Source of the DNA: JBQTIP01 sp052388025 | GTDB lineage: Bacteria; Actinomycetota; UBA4738; HRBIN12 | Direction of reading: 5' to 3' | Assembly (NCBI GenBank): GCA_052388025.1 | Contig: JBQTIP010000106.1 | Location: 1 to 34,517 of the forward strand | Length of the DNA: 34,517 nucleotides | Made by a program: the position numbers and the translations under genes | In this document: piece after piece, positions 25,673-33,959 of the stretch | Layout of the letters: every line of letters begins with the position of its first letter | How positions within the stretch are numbered: position 1 is the first letter of the stretch | The notes under the pieces: generated by a model | Seen by the model: only the letters and a program-made list of their open reading frames with translations | Told to the model about the DNA's origin: nothing | Databases searched by the model: none

Positions 25673-26050
25673 CTACCGGATCCCGCTGTCGAACAGGAAC
25701 GTAACCTGCGTGTATTCGTGAGGGCGCACGGTGACCGCGAGCGGCTTGGCCGTCGGCGGCGCGCCCGGGTTGGGCTCCACGCCCTCGAGCACGTACTCGC
25801 CGGGAGATAGATCGATGCTGAATCTCCCGTCCTCCCCCGATCGGATCGTGTTTACCAGCTCGCCGTCCTGGGTCACCTCGATCTCGGCCGCCAGGGGCAC
25901 GTCGGGGCATGGGCTTCCGGCCACTTCCACGGGGCAGGCGGGGCCGATCAAGACGATGCCCCTGATGCCCGAGTCCCCGGCCGCAGGCGAGTCCGCGCAT
26001 GCGTCCAGGACGGCGAGCAACAACGCGAAGACAAAGGGCCGTCGGGCCAC
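25673..26050 (-). CDS. Small putative lipoprotein with a beta-sandwich domain
   Basis: 125 aa with a GTG start. A short basic, hydrophobic leader ends in VLDAC, a passable lipobox with C18 as the lipidation site. The rest resembles a carboxypeptidase-regulatory/prealbumin-like fold: DSGIRGIVLIGPAC, VTQDGELVNTIRSGEDGRF, then DLSPGEYVLEGVEP and a VTFLFDSGIR end. Such domains often mediate binding at the cell surface. It stands between hpt and ftsH, where the mycobacterial cluster also has a lipoprotein gene. Function unknown. Confidence 0.7.
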   Translation of the reverse strand: MARRPFVFALLLAVLDACADSPAAGDSGIRGIVLIGPACPVEVAGSPCPDVPLAAEIEVTQDGELVNTIRSGEDGRFSIDLSPGEYVLEGVEPNPGAPPTAKPLAVTVRPHEYTQVTFLFDSGIR

Positions 26051-26087
26051 GACCGTAGGACGGCTGCGCCGATCCCGGGGTTCCGGG

Positions 26088-26717
26088 CTAGACCGGCCCG
26101 TCTCGGTAGGCCTCGGGCTTCAGCGTGGCGACGTAGGGAAGGTTCCGGAACCGCTCCGCGTAATCGAGCCCATAGCCGACGACGAACTCAGGCGGGATCT
26201 CGAAGCCGCGATAGCGGATGTCGAGTGGGACCTGCTGGGAGCTCGTCTTGTGGAGCAGAGCGCAGACCTCCAGGGTGGCGGGGCGGCGCCCGCGCAGGTT
26301 CTTGAGCAGGTAGTTGAGCGTGAGGCCAGAGTCCACGATGTCCTCGACCAGCAGGACGTCGCGCCCCTCGATGTCGTGGTCTAGGTCCTTCAGGATCCGC
26401 ACGACCCCAGAGGTCTGGGTGGCCGCGCCGTATGAGGCCACCGCCATGAAGTCGAACTCGAGCGGAAGGTGGATGCTGCGGGAGAGATCGGCCATCAATA
26501 CGAACGCGCCCTTCAGGACGCCGATCAACAGGAGATCTCGGCCACGATAATCCTCGGTGATCCGCTCGCCGAGCGAGCGCACCATCTCCTGGATCTCCTC
26601 GCCGGAGATCAGGATGCGATCGATGTCGGCCTCGTGCTCCGGCACGTGGGCAGCCGGTGTAGGGACGCGGATCACGTCCCGCGAATGGGGATCAGACAGT
26701 GCGGTCCGGCTCTCCAC
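26088..26717 (-). CDS. hpt: Hypoxanthine phosphoribosyltransferase
   Basis: A 209-aa purine salvage enzyme that makes IMP or GMP from hypoxanthine or guanine and PRPP. The PRPP-binding motif is LLVEDIVDSGLTL. LIGVLKGAFVLMADL carries the pyrophosphate loop, and FEFVVGYGLDYAERFRNLP-like sequence near the end closes the base pocket. The GTG at 26717 is preferred: GAGGAGG stands 5 bases before it and it starts one base after the tilS stop. An ATG at 26768 would add 17 residues and overlap tilS. Confidence 0.95.
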   Translation of the reverse strand: MESRTALSDPHSRDVIRVPTPAAHVPEHEADIDRILISGEEIQEMVRSLGERITEDYRGRDLLLIGVLKGAFVLMADLSRSIHLPLEFDFMAVASYGAATQTSGVVRILKDLDHDIEGRDVLLVEDIVDSGLTLNYLLKNLRGRRPATLEVCALLHKTSSQQVPLDIRYRGFEIPPEFVVGYGLDYAERFRNLPYVATLKPEAYRDGPV

Positions 26718-26718
26718 C

Positions 26719-27726
26719 TCACCCTCCTCGCGCCCGACTCTCGGGGGAAGGTCGAGAGAGGTGAACATACTCCTTATCCCGCGATGCGTTCAATCCGCCG
26801 GTGAGGTCCAGCCCGCGGCCGGGGCGCCCGGAGGCGAGGTCGAGCACGCCGTCGATGTCGATAGACGTGGGGACTACGCCCGAGCGGTAAAGAGCCGCCT
26901 TCGCGACCCGCGATGCGAGCGCCCGGGGGAGGGCGGCGAGATCATACGCGGGAAGGATCACGCCGCTTCGATCCTCGTCCAGGATCTCTGCCAGCGCCCG
27001 GTTGGCCTGACGCTCAAGCTCTTCGGCGTCGTCCAGTAGGACCGATGCCGTCCTGGCGAGGGCGGCCTTCACCTCCCGACCGACGGCCCGCTCGAGGGCC
27101 GGGAGGACCTTCAGCCGCACGGCGTTGCGCAGCAGCCGAGTGTCCCGGTTGGAAGGGTCCATCCGCGGCCGCAGGCGCAAGGCTCGGACGAAGCCCTCGA
27201 CCTCCGCTCGGGTTGTATCCATGAGAGGGCGCACATACGGACCCTGTGCGGGGCGGATGCCTGCGACGGCATCGAGCCCTCCGCCCCGGATCAGCGCGAG
27301 CAGCACGGTCTCGGCTTGGTCGTCCTGGGTATGGCCGATCGCGGCGCGGATGGCACCGACGTCACGCATCGCGAGCGCCAGCGCTCCGAGGCGAGCCCGG
27401 TGTGCCCAGTCCTCGACGGACTCGCTCGGCCCGGGGCTCGTCTCCGCGACCTTCAGGACGAAGGGCAGCTTCAGCCTCGTGGCGGTGCGGCGGACGTAGT
27501 CGGCGTCGTCGCCGGATCCGGCCCGAAGCCGATGGTCGAAGTGAAAGACCCCGAGATCGATCCGGAACAGCCGGCGAAGCCCGACCAGCGCGTGCAGTAG
27601 GCAGATGGAGTCCGGACCACCGGACACGGCGACTATGACGCTCTCGCCCGGACGGAACATCTCGTACGTTCTCGCCGTGGCCGTCACCCGTGTCAGGCCC
27701 CGGGCGACGGCCGGCGGCCGGGCCAT
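26719..27726 (-). CDS. tilS: tRNA(Ile)-lysidine synthase
   Basis: 335 aa. It modifies the C34 wobble base of tRNA-Ile(CAU) with lysine and ATP. The N-type PP-loop SGGPDS lies near residue 35, followed by FHFDHRLR and the conserved GHTQDDQAETVLLALIRG, then RPLMDTTRAEVEGF and DPSNRD. The C-terminal domain is short, as in other actinobacterial TilS. The ATG at 27726 overlaps the protease stop (TGATG), indicating coupling; an earlier start at 27753 would overlap by 28 bases. Confidence 0.95.
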   Translation of the reverse strand: MARPPAVARGLTRVTATARTYEMFRPGESVIVAVSGGPDSICLLHALVGLRRLFRIDLGVFHFDHRLRAGSGDDADYVRRTATRLKLPFVLKVAETSPGPSESVEDWAHRARLGALALAMRDVGAIRAAIGHTQDDQAETVLLALIRGGGLDAVAGIRPAQGPYVRPLMDTTRAEVEGFVRALRLRPRMDPSNRDTRLLRNAVRLKVLPALERAVGREVKAALARTASVLLDDAEELERQANRALAEILDEDRSGVILPAYDLAALPRALASRVAKAALYRSGVVPTSIDIDGVLDLASGRPGRGLDLTGGLNASRDKEYVHLSRPSPESRARGG

Positions 27727-28799
27727 CAGCCCCTCGCGACTCTCGCCATCCATAGGTCCGGGTTCGCGATCTCGGACATGGTGGGGAGATTGCCTTCGCG
27801 CTGCCAGACCATGTTGAAGCCGTCCATGCCGACACGGTTGACGATCGAGGTAACGAACCGCTCCCCGGCCTCGTACTGACGGACCTTGGACTCGAACCCG
27901 ATCACTCGTTGGAACGCGCGCTCGGCTCCACTGCTTCGGCGGCGGTCCTTCAGGCTCCGGCGCATCCTCGCGAGGTCCTTCACGCGGCCGGCGGCGACCG
28001 TGTTCATCACGTAGGTGGCATGGCCCTCCAGGAGCGACATGAGCGATTGCATCCGCTGAAACAGCTCACGCTGCTCCGGCGTCATCAAGAGCAGCAGCAC
28101 GCCGGCGCCGCGCCACTCGGCTCCGGCCCGCGCCTCCTCGGCCGCGCGCTTGAGCTGGCGGATGAACTGCCCCGCATCGATCTCGACGGTCCGAAGATAG
28201 GCTCCGACTAGGTCCGAGAGATGGGAGCGAAGCCACGGCGTAGCGCCGAACTGCACGAGGTGGGTGACCTCGTGCAGTGAGACCCAGAGTCTGAAGTCGC
28301 GGCTCGGCAGACCGAACCGGCGCTCGACGTCCATCACGTTCGGGCCGACGAAGTACAGGAGACCCTCGTCGTCCGGAGGCAGGAAGATGTCGTATTGGCC
28401 GAGCACCTTTCGGGACACGTAGCCGAGCAGCACGCCGATCTGAGCGCCGAGCGCCTTCCGGCGGACCGCGGCGCGAGCCTCGCGCGTGCCGAGGATCCTC
28501 TTGGCGAGCGGCTCCAGCACCCCTTCCAGCCCGCGGAGGTTCGCGCCGACCCACTCGCCCCGCGACATGACCCAGGCGCGCGACCGAAGCCCGTCCGAGG
28601 CGATGCCGGTGAACTCGGTGACGAGAGACTGCGCATGAGGGACGAGCTCGGCGAGATCCTCGCGGAGCCGAGCACGCTCGATCGCGGGGATCGAAGCGCC
28701 GGCTCCGCCGATGCGGCGACCCACGTCCGCGGCGGTTCGCCAGTCGATCAGCCTCGCGGCGCTGGAACCCATTGACCAGTCGACCCTGGCGGTGTCCAT
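27726..28799 (-). CDS. DUF2342 zinc-dependent metalloprotease
   Basis: 357 aa, mainly helical, of the actinobacterial family annotated as zinc-dependent metalloprotease or coenzyme F420 biosynthesis-associated. The metal motif HEVTH is at 176-180 within LWVSLHEVTHLVQFG, and a second conserved block LLEGHATYVMN supplies further candidate ligands. There is no signal peptide or membrane helix. It is followed by tilS and hpt exactly as in mycobacteria, as I recall. The biological substrate is not established, and the F420 link is an association by phylogeny only. Confidence 0.88.
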   Translation of the reverse strand: MDTARVDWSMGSSAARLIDWRTAADVGRRIGGAGASIPAIERARLREDLAELVPHAQSLVTEFTGIASDGLRSRAWVMSRGEWVGANLRGLEGVLEPLAKRILGTREARAAVRRKALGAQIGVLLGYVSRKVLGQYDIFLPPDDEGLLYFVGPNVMDVERRFGLPSRDFRLWVSLHEVTHLVQFGATPWLRSHLSDLVGAYLRTVEIDAGQFIRQLKRAAEEARAGAEWRGAGVLLLLMTPEQRELFQRMQSLMSLLEGHATYVMNTVAAGRVKDLARMRRSLKDRRRSSGAERAFQRVIGFESKVRQYEAGERFVTSIVNRVGMDGFNMVWQREGNLPTMSEIANPDLWMARVARG

Positions 28800-28813
28800 A
28801 GAATCCGGGGGCG

Positions 28814-29497
28814 CTAGCCCCCGGCCTTCTTTCGCGCGGCGATCATGGCGGCGCGCCGGGCCTGCCCCTCGGCGACCCGCCGGTCGGTCCCTTTCTCGAG
28901 CAGCTCGGCCCGGACGCGCTCGAACGTCTCCTGATCGAGCGACACTTCCGGGCGCTCGGCAGGGGCAGGGGCGGACGCGCGGACTTCGGCTGCTGGGGCT
29001 TCAGCGGCAGGTGGAGCGGCATCGGCGGCCGCGGGCGTCGTCGACGGTTCGGGCTGAGGTCGCGGAGCTTCGGCAGGCGCCGGGACCGTAGCAGGGGCAG
29101 GGGCGGCGGCCGGAGCCGTTCGGCCGGCGGTCGAGGCCGGCGCGCCGACCGCGACGGGTGCGGGAACGACGATCGGGGCGCTGGTGATGTTCACGGGCCG
29201 GCGAGGTGGCTCCCGGCCCGGCAGGATCGGTTCGGCACGGACCGTCTTCGGCTCCTCCTCCCGTTGGAACCGCGGCGCGAAGCGCATGTACCCAAGCAGT
29301 ATCAAGAACGTGATCAGCGCGCCGATCGCGAACACGGCGATAGCCATCTGGTAAACCCAGCCCCCGTCGTTGCGCACCGGAGGCGAAGTGGGATCGATGG
29401 GAAGCTGCGCGATCGCCGCGGACGCCGATGCGAGGAGGAGCGTCGCGGACGCGACCGCAACGACCAGAAGCCTCACGAGGGAACGCACGGACCGCAC
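28814..29497 (-). CDS. Pro/Ala-rich membrane protein
   Basis: 227 aa, not a family I recognise. An N-terminal signal sequence (about 1-30, ending AIAQ) is followed by a short loop and one membrane helix (about 48-70). A long linker of about 100 residues rich in Pro and Ala follows. A small charged C-terminal helix pair contains VSLDQETFERVRAELLEKG and ends in a basic tail. The GTG at 29497 is chosen because TAGAAT lies 7 bases upstream and there is no SD; any earlier start would lie inside the tRNA gene. It probably presents its C-terminal domain on one side of the membrane through a flexible spacer. Confidence 0.7.
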   Translation of the reverse strand: MRSVRSLVRLLVVAVASATLLLASASAAIAQLPIDPTSPPVRNDGGWVYQMAIAVFAIGALITFLILLGYMRFAPRFQREEEPKTVRAEPILPGREPPRRPVNITSAPIVVPAPVAVGAPASTAGRTAPAAAPAPATVPAPAEAPRPQPEPSTTPAAADAAPPAAEAPAAEVRASAPAPAERPEVSLDQETFERVRAELLEKGTDRRVAEGQARRAAMIAARKKAGG

Positions 29498-29504
29498 GAC
29501 CGCG

Positions 29505-29510
29505 ATTCTA
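29505..29510 (-). promoter_or_regulatory. Leaderless-type -10 of the Pro/Ala-rich protein
   Basis: TAGAAT on the minus strand, 7 bases before the GTG start and directly after the encoded CCA of tRNA-Thr(CGU), with no SD. Confidence 0.5.
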
Positions 29511-29519
29511 GCAAGCTGG

Positions 29520-29593
29520 AGCCGGAGGTCGGATTCGAACCGACGACCTACCACTTACGAGGCGGTTGCTCTGCCAGGCTGAGCTACTCCGGC
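29520..29593 (-). tRNA. tRNA-Thr (anticodon CGU)
   Basis: A complete cloverleaf on the minus strand. The acceptor GCCGGAG pairs with CTCCGGC. The anticodon stem ACCGC/GTGGT (one G-T pair) encloses the loop CTCGTAA, anticodon CGT reading ACG. The T arm is GTCGG TTCGAAT CCGAC. The 3' CCA is encoded at 29517-29519. This is the second tRNA-Thr of the window. Confidence 0.96.
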
Positions 29594-29664
29594 GGATGCG
29601 GGCCCGAGTCTACCAACGGCCTCCTGATGCAACCCCGGCCATCCTGGGCATAATGCCACTCGCG

Positions 29665-31779
29665 ATGGGAGACAATGACGCCGGGTCCAAGCGAGTTCCG
29701 TCCGTGGGGCGCGTGATGGTCGCGACCGACCGTTCGGCGACGGCCGACCGCGCGGTGAAGTGGGCGGCCGCCATGGCCGGCCGGTACGACGCGGAGCTGT
29801 ACCTAGTGCAGGTCGTCACGCCACAGAGCCCTCCCGGAACCGAGCACGGCTCGGCTGAAGCCACCCGCGCCAGTTACGCGGCTGCTGAGCTCACGAAGCT
29901 CGCGGAGGAGCTGGCGGGCCCGAGGGGCAGGGCTCGCGTCGTCATGGGCGACGACCCCGCGAGGGCGATCGTCCAGGCGGCCGAAGACGCGGGAATCGAT
30001 ACGCTGGTGGTCGGGAACGCCGGCATGAGCGGCCGGAAGGAGTTCCTTCTCGGCAACGTGCCGAATCGCATCTCCCACAACGCCAGGTGCACGGTCATCA
30101 TCGTCAACACCGCGCTACTCGACGGTCGCTCCTCTCCCGCATCGACTCCCGCCGCGGCTCACGGCGGTCCCGTCGCGCGAGAAGAGCTGGAGCAGATCGA
30201 GCCCCGCCTCATGGGGCGGGCCACGCGGATCGCGAGGGTCATGGCCAAGCACGGCCTGAGGGAGCTGTTCGGCAAGTCCGATCCCGACGAGAACGTCACG
30301 AGGCGGACCCAGGCCCGTCGCCTCCGGGCCGCGATGGAAGAGCTGGGGCCGACCTTCGCGAAGCTCGGGCAGATCCTCTCCACGCGCCCCGACCTCCTGC
30401 CGCCGGCCTTCATCGAGGAGCTTTCGACGCTCCAGGACCACGTCCCTCCCCTCACGGAGGCGGAGGTCGTCTCGGTCATGGAGCAGGAGCTCGGCGTCCC
30501 GTGGGAGGACGTCTTCGAGAGCATGGACTCCAGCCCCCTGGCCGCCGGGACGGTGGCTCAGGTGCACCGGGCGACGCTGACGGACGGCAGCCGAGTCGTC
30601 GTCAAGGTTCAGCGCCCCACCGCTCGCGAAGACATCATGCAGGACCTCGCCTTGCTGGAGCTCTTCGCGAAGCAGACGGAGCATCGCCCCGCCTTCCGGC
30701 AGGTCATCGACATGCCGGCCGTCTTCGAGCACCTGTCGTTCTCCCTGCAGCGCGAGCTCGACTTCCGGCAGGAGGCAGCCAACGTCGAGCGGATGCGCAA
30801 GGTGCTCGAGCCCTACGACCGGCTCGATGCGCCCGGGGTCCACGCCGGGCTATCGAGCGACCGGCTGATGGTGATGGAGGAGATCCAGGGCATTCCGGTC
30901 CGGCAGGCGCCGGACTCTCCCGAACGGAAGCAGGCGGCCCGCCAGCTGCTCGAGTCCTACTACCGGCAGATCCTGACCCAGGGCTTCTTCCACGCCGACC
31001 CGCACCCCGGCAACCTCATGTGGTGGAAGGACAAGATCTACTTCCTCGACTTCGGCATGATGGGCGAGGTGGGGCCGGAGATGCGGGAGCACCTCATGCT
31101 CCTGCTGATGGCTTTCTGGCAGGAGGACCAGCGGTTCCTGACCGACGTGACGCTCATGCTGGCCGGCGGCTCCGATCGGGCGGACCTCGACATCGAGAAG
31201 TTCGAGGAGGAGCTGGGCGACCTCATGGCTAGGAACCGGAACCTGTCGCTGAAGGAGATCCAGCTCGGACCGATCCTGCAGGAGATCACCGAGATCTCGA
31301 TCCGGCACGACGTTCCGTTGCCGGCGTCACTGGCGCTCACGGGGAAGGCGCTCGCGCAGATGCAGCTCGCGACGGCGGAGCTCGACCCGACGCTCGACCC
31401 GTTCGAAGTGGCCGGGAGCTTCCTCATGCGGAGCCTGGTCGGGCGCGTGCGGGAGCGAGCGGACCCCAAGCGCATCTTCTACGAGAGCCAGAAGATCAGG
31501 GTTCGCCTCACCAGGCTGGTGGAGGCTTTCGAGCGCCTCGCCGGGGCCCGTCCGGGGCCCAAACTGCAGGTGAACTTCCGGGCCGAGCGCCTGGAGGACA
31601 CCGTGCGGCGCGCCGGACGGCGCCTGTCGCTCGGCATCACCGCCGGCGCGGCGCTGCTCGGTGCGGCTATGACCGCCAGCGCGACCGCCGTGGCGAGCTG
31701 GATCCCGATCGCGCTGGGCGTTCTCGGAGGGGTCCTGACCGGAGGCCTACTCCTGGACCTTCTCAGGCGTCACGACTAG
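29665..31779 (+). CDS. Universal stress protein-ABC1/UbiB atypical kinase fusion
   Basis: 704 aa from ATG 29665 (ATG 29653 is also possible; neither has an SD). Residues about 14-150 form a USP domain: VGRVMVATDRSATADRAVKW at the start and the ATP loop G117-x2-G120-x9-G130 (GNAGMSGRKEFLLG). A linker of about 35 residues leads to an ABC1/UbiB kinase-like domain: KLGQ (233-236) in FAKLGQILSTRPDLLP, an Ala-rich loop AAGTVAQVH, K314 in VVVKVQRP, HADPHPGN (443-450) and LDFG (461-464). The C-terminus has two hydrophobic helices, as UbiB proteins do. UbiB members support quinone or lipid handling; USPs bind ATP under stress. The reading frame is continuous across the junction. The last 33 bases overlap the convergent small gene. 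Confidence 0.92.
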   Translation: MGDNDAGSKRVPSVGRVMVATDRSATADRAVKWAAAMAGRYDAELYLVQVVTPQSPPGTEHGSAEATRASYAAAELTKLAEELAGPRGRARVVMGDDPARAIVQAAEDAGIDTLVVGNAGMSGRKEFLLGNVPNRISHNARCTVIIVNTALLDGRSSPASTPAAAHGGPVAREELEQIEPRLMGRATRIARVMAKHGLRELFGKSDPDENVTRRTQARRLRAAMEELGPTFAKLGQILSTRPDLLPPAFIEELSTLQDHVPPLTEAEVVSVMEQELGVPWEDVFESMDSSPLAAGTVAQVHRATLTDGSRVVVKVQRPTAREDIMQDLALLELFAKQTEHRPAFRQVIDMPAVFEHLSFSLQRELDFRQEAANVERMRKVLEPYDRLDAPGVHAGLSSDRLMVMEEIQGIPVRQAPDSPERKQAARQLLESYYRQILTQGFFHADPHPGNLMWWKDKIYFLDFGMMGEVGPEMREHLMLLLMAFWQEDQRFLTDVTLMLAGGSDRADLDIEKFEEELGDLMARNRNLSLKEIQLGPILQEITEISIRHDVPLPASLALTGKALAQMQLATAELDPTLDPFEVAGSFLMRSLVGRVRERADPKRIFYESQKIRVRLTRLVEAFERLAGARPGPKLQVNFRAERLEDTVRRAGRRLSLGITAGAALLGAAMTASATAVASWIPIALGVLGGVLTGGLLLDLLRRHD

Positions 31780-31938
31780 CCCCTTGCCCTCCCCGGCGGC
31801 GCGCTTCGGAGGCTTCGCGTGCCCCCGCTTGATCGCCTTCAAGACCCTCCGCTCGATGACGAACGCCACCATGCCGAAGACCGCCCCGAGCAGGACGCGC
31901 TCGATGCGCCCGAAGAACCGCCGCCCGTGCCTCGACAT
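31747..31938 (-). CDS. Small basic protein with one hydrophobic helix
   Basis: 63 aa, not recognised. The ATG overlaps the stop of the receiver-cyclase gene (ATGA), which supports it as a real, coupled gene. A basic N-terminus (RHGRRFFGRIERV) is followed by a hydrophobic helix (LLGAVFGMVAFVI) and a lysine-rich tail. It may be a membrane-associated peptide. The 3' end overlaps the USP-ABC1 gene on the other strand by 33 bases. Confidence 0.5.
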   Translation of the reverse strand: MSRHGRRFFGRIERVLLGAVFGMVAFVIERRVLKAIKRGHAKPPKRAAGEGKGLVVTPEKVQE

Positions 31939-33227
31939 CAGGCGCCACTCCCGAGAACCCGGTAGACGTCGACCGGCTCCGTCCTGCCCTTCACCTGCCT
32001 CGGTCCGACGGGCTCAGCCGTGACGCTCGGCGCGGCCGCGACCGTGCTGGCCGTCGCCACGATCTCGCCCGCCGCCGCCTCGCCCTGCAGGCGCGCGGCC
32101 ACGTTCACGGCGTCGCCGACGACCGTGTACTCAAGGCGGCCGGTGCCGCCCACGACGCCCGCGATCACAGGTCCTGTGTTGATCCCGATGCCCATGAAGA
32201 TGGCCGGGCGTCCGCTCCCGTCGGCCTCCTCGTTCAGCTCCGCTTGCCGCGCCTGCATCGCGATGGCGCATCGGAGCGCACGGTCCGCGTGGTCGGGCGC
32301 GGGCTCGGGCGCGCCGAACACCGCCATCACCGCGTCGCCCACGAACTGGTCGACCGTCCCGCCGTGGCCGAGGATCACCTCGGTCATCGCCGCCAGGTGC
32401 CGCCCGACGACCTCGGCGACCTCGGCGGGCGAGAGCCGCTCGGCCAGGGTCGAGTACCCGCGGACATCGGAGAACAGGACCGTCACCTCGAGCTCCTGGC
32501 GAAGCCCGTCCATGGAGCCGACGGCCTCGAGACGGTCGGCGACCTGCTTCGGAACGAAGGAGCGGAAGGCCGTCGCCGCAGTCTCTTTCCGGACAACGGC
32601 GGCATGGAGGCGCTTCAGCTCGTCGATGGCGCGGCTCCCGCCGCCCTCGGCGTCCGCGGCCATCCGGCGGAACAGCTCAGTCACTCGTCGGTCGACCGCC
32701 TCCTGAGTGGTACCGAGCGTCTCGGCCATCTCGGCGTAGCCCGCGCCCTTCGCCATGAGGTCGAGGATCTCCCGGTCGGCATCCACGGTCTCGTCGCGCC
32801 CGGAAAGACGAGCGGCGATGGTGGGATCGACCGCCGAGCCGCCGGCAGCCACCTCGCGGATCGCTCTGACCAGCTCGTCGCCCTGGGCGATGTGGTCCTT
32901 CAGGAGATACGCAAGGCCGCTCTGCCCCTTGCTGAGGAGTGCCAGCGCGTAGGCCTCGTCGTCGTGAGCCGAGAGCACTACCACACCCGTGCCCGGGTGC
33001 GACGCGCGGATCTCGTGGGCGCAGTCGATGCCCTCCAGCTGGAAGTTCGGAGGCATCTTGATGTCGGTGACGACGACGTCGGGAAGGTGCTCGGCGGCCG
33101 CGGCGAGGAGCGACGGCGCGTCGGCCGCGACGCCGACGACCTCGACGTCCTCGTGCGAGTCGAGGAGCGCGCGGACGCCCTCCCTGACCAGTACATTGTC
33201 CTCCCCGAGCACCACGCGGATGCTCAT
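31938..33227 (-). CDS. Receiver-HTH-like-class III nucleotide cyclase
   Basis: A 429-aa cytoplasmic protein with three parts. Receiver at about 1-125: E9-D10, phosphoacceptor D55 in TDIKMPP, Lys in YLLKD. A LuxR-like helical segment at about 148-190 (LMAKGAGYAEMAETLG). A class III cyclase domain at about 245-425. Metal-binding D254 (LFSDVRGYS) and D298 (GDAVMAVFG), plus D372, N375 and R379 in GDAVNVAARL, are intact, so activity is likely. The substrate-selecting Lys before the second metal motif is Q294 (VDQFVGD), so ATP specificity is uncertain. AAGGAG stands 9 bases before the ATG. It is divergent from its paralogous regulator. Confidence 0.92.
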   Translation of the reverse strand: MSIRVVLGEDNVLVREGVRALLDSHEDVEVVGVAADAPSLLAAAAEHLPDVVVTDIKMPPNFQLEGIDCAHEIRASHPGTGVVVLSAHDDEAYALALLSKGQSGLAYLLKDHIAQGDELVRAIREVAAGGSAVDPTIAARLSGRDETVDADREILDLMAKGAGYAEMAETLGTTQEAVDRRVTELFRRMAADAEGGGSRAIDELKRLHAAVVRKETAATAFRSFVPKQVADRLEAVGSMDGLRQELEVTVLFSDVRGYSTLAERLSPAEVAEVVGRHLAAMTEVILGHGGTVDQFVGDAVMAVFGAPEPAPDHADRALRCAIAMQARQAELNEEADGSGRPAIFMGIGINTGPVIAGVVGGTGRLEYTVVGDAVNVAARLQGEAAAGEIVATASTVAAAPSVTAEPVGPRQVKGRTEPVDVYRVLGSGA

Positions 33228-33259
33228 GCCGCGCGCTCCTTCCGTCTCATCGCGCCGTG

Positions 33260-33265
33260 TACCAT
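33260..33265 (+). promoter_or_regulatory. Leaderless-type -10 of the LuxR-type regulator
   Basis: TACCAT followed by six C residues and then the ATG at 33272, with no SD. It lies in the 44-base gap between two divergent regulators, so their promoters must interfere or be co-controlled. Confidence 0.55.
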
Positions 33266-33271
33266 CCCCCC

Positions 33272-33949
33272 ATGGTCCGCGTCGTCTTCGCGGAGGATAA
33301 CTATCTCGTGCGGGAGGGGACGGCGGCCCTCCTTGCCACGGTCGACGACGTCGAGCTCGTGGACATGGTTGGGGACCTCGACTCGCTGCTCGAGGCCGTC
33401 GAGAAGCACTTGCCCGACGCGGTGCTCACCGACATCCGGATGCCCCCGACGCACTCCACCGAGGGCATCGACGCCGCCAAGCGCATCCGCGCCGCGCACC
33501 CCGAGATCGGCGTCGTCGTCCTCTCGCAATACGCGGAAGAGGACTACGCCTACGAGCTCCTGAAGGACGGGGCCACCGGGCTCGGATACCTGCTGAAGGA
33601 GCGGGTCGCGGACGTCGACGAGATCGTGCGGGCTCTGAACGAGGTCGCGAGGGGAGGCTCGGTCCTCGACCCGAAGGTCGTGGAAGCTCTCGTTGCCGCG
33701 AAGGATCGCATGGCCCGCTCGCCTCTCGCTCAGCTCACCGAGCGAGAGCGGGAGGTCCTCGGGCAGATGGCCCAAGGGAAGAACAACGCCGCGATCGCGG
33801 CGTCGCTGTTCCTCACCGAGCGCGCCGTGGAGAAGCACATCAACTCGCTGTTCCACAAGCTCGGCCTGTCGGAGGAATTGGACGTCCACCGCCGCGTGAT
33901 GGCGGTGCTCGCCTTCCTGCGGGTAGGCGAGCGTCCCGCCACCATCTAA
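33272..33949 (+). CDS. NarL/LuxR-type response regulator
   Basis: 225 aa. Receiver at about 1-125 with E8-D9, phosphoacceptor D54 (LTDIRMPP) and Lys in YLLKE; then a LuxR-type HTH at about 155-205 (LTEREREVLGQMAQGKNN, then AIAASLFLTERAVEKHINSL). It should bind DNA as a dimer after phosphorylation. ATG 33272 is chosen from the TACCAT box six bases upstream; a GTG at 33257 would overlap that box. The receiver is strikingly similar to that of the divergent cyclase fusion, including the rare insert after the phosphorylation site. No histidine kinase is in the window. Confidence 0.93.
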   Translation: MVRVVFAEDNYLVREGTAALLATVDDVELVDMVGDLDSLLEAVEKHLPDAVLTDIRMPPTHSTEGIDAAKRIRAAHPEIGVVVLSQYAEEDYAYELLKDGATGLGYLLKERVADVDEIVRALNEVARGGSVLDPKVVEALVAAKDRMARSPLAQLTEREREVLGQMAQGKNNAAIAASLFLTERAVEKHINSLFHKLGLSEELDVHRRVMAVLAFLRVGERPATI

Positions 33950-33959
33950 GGCTCCCGCC

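Noticed and set aside
29264..29653. A plus-strand frame reading across tRNA-Thr(CGU)
   Set aside because: Its SNRRPTTY-type sequence is the familiar false translation of a tRNA gene.
29566..29664. An earlier start for the USP-ABC1 gene inside the tRNA-Thr(CGU) region
   Set aside because: The extra residues are the antisense of the tRNA and lack any USP similarity.
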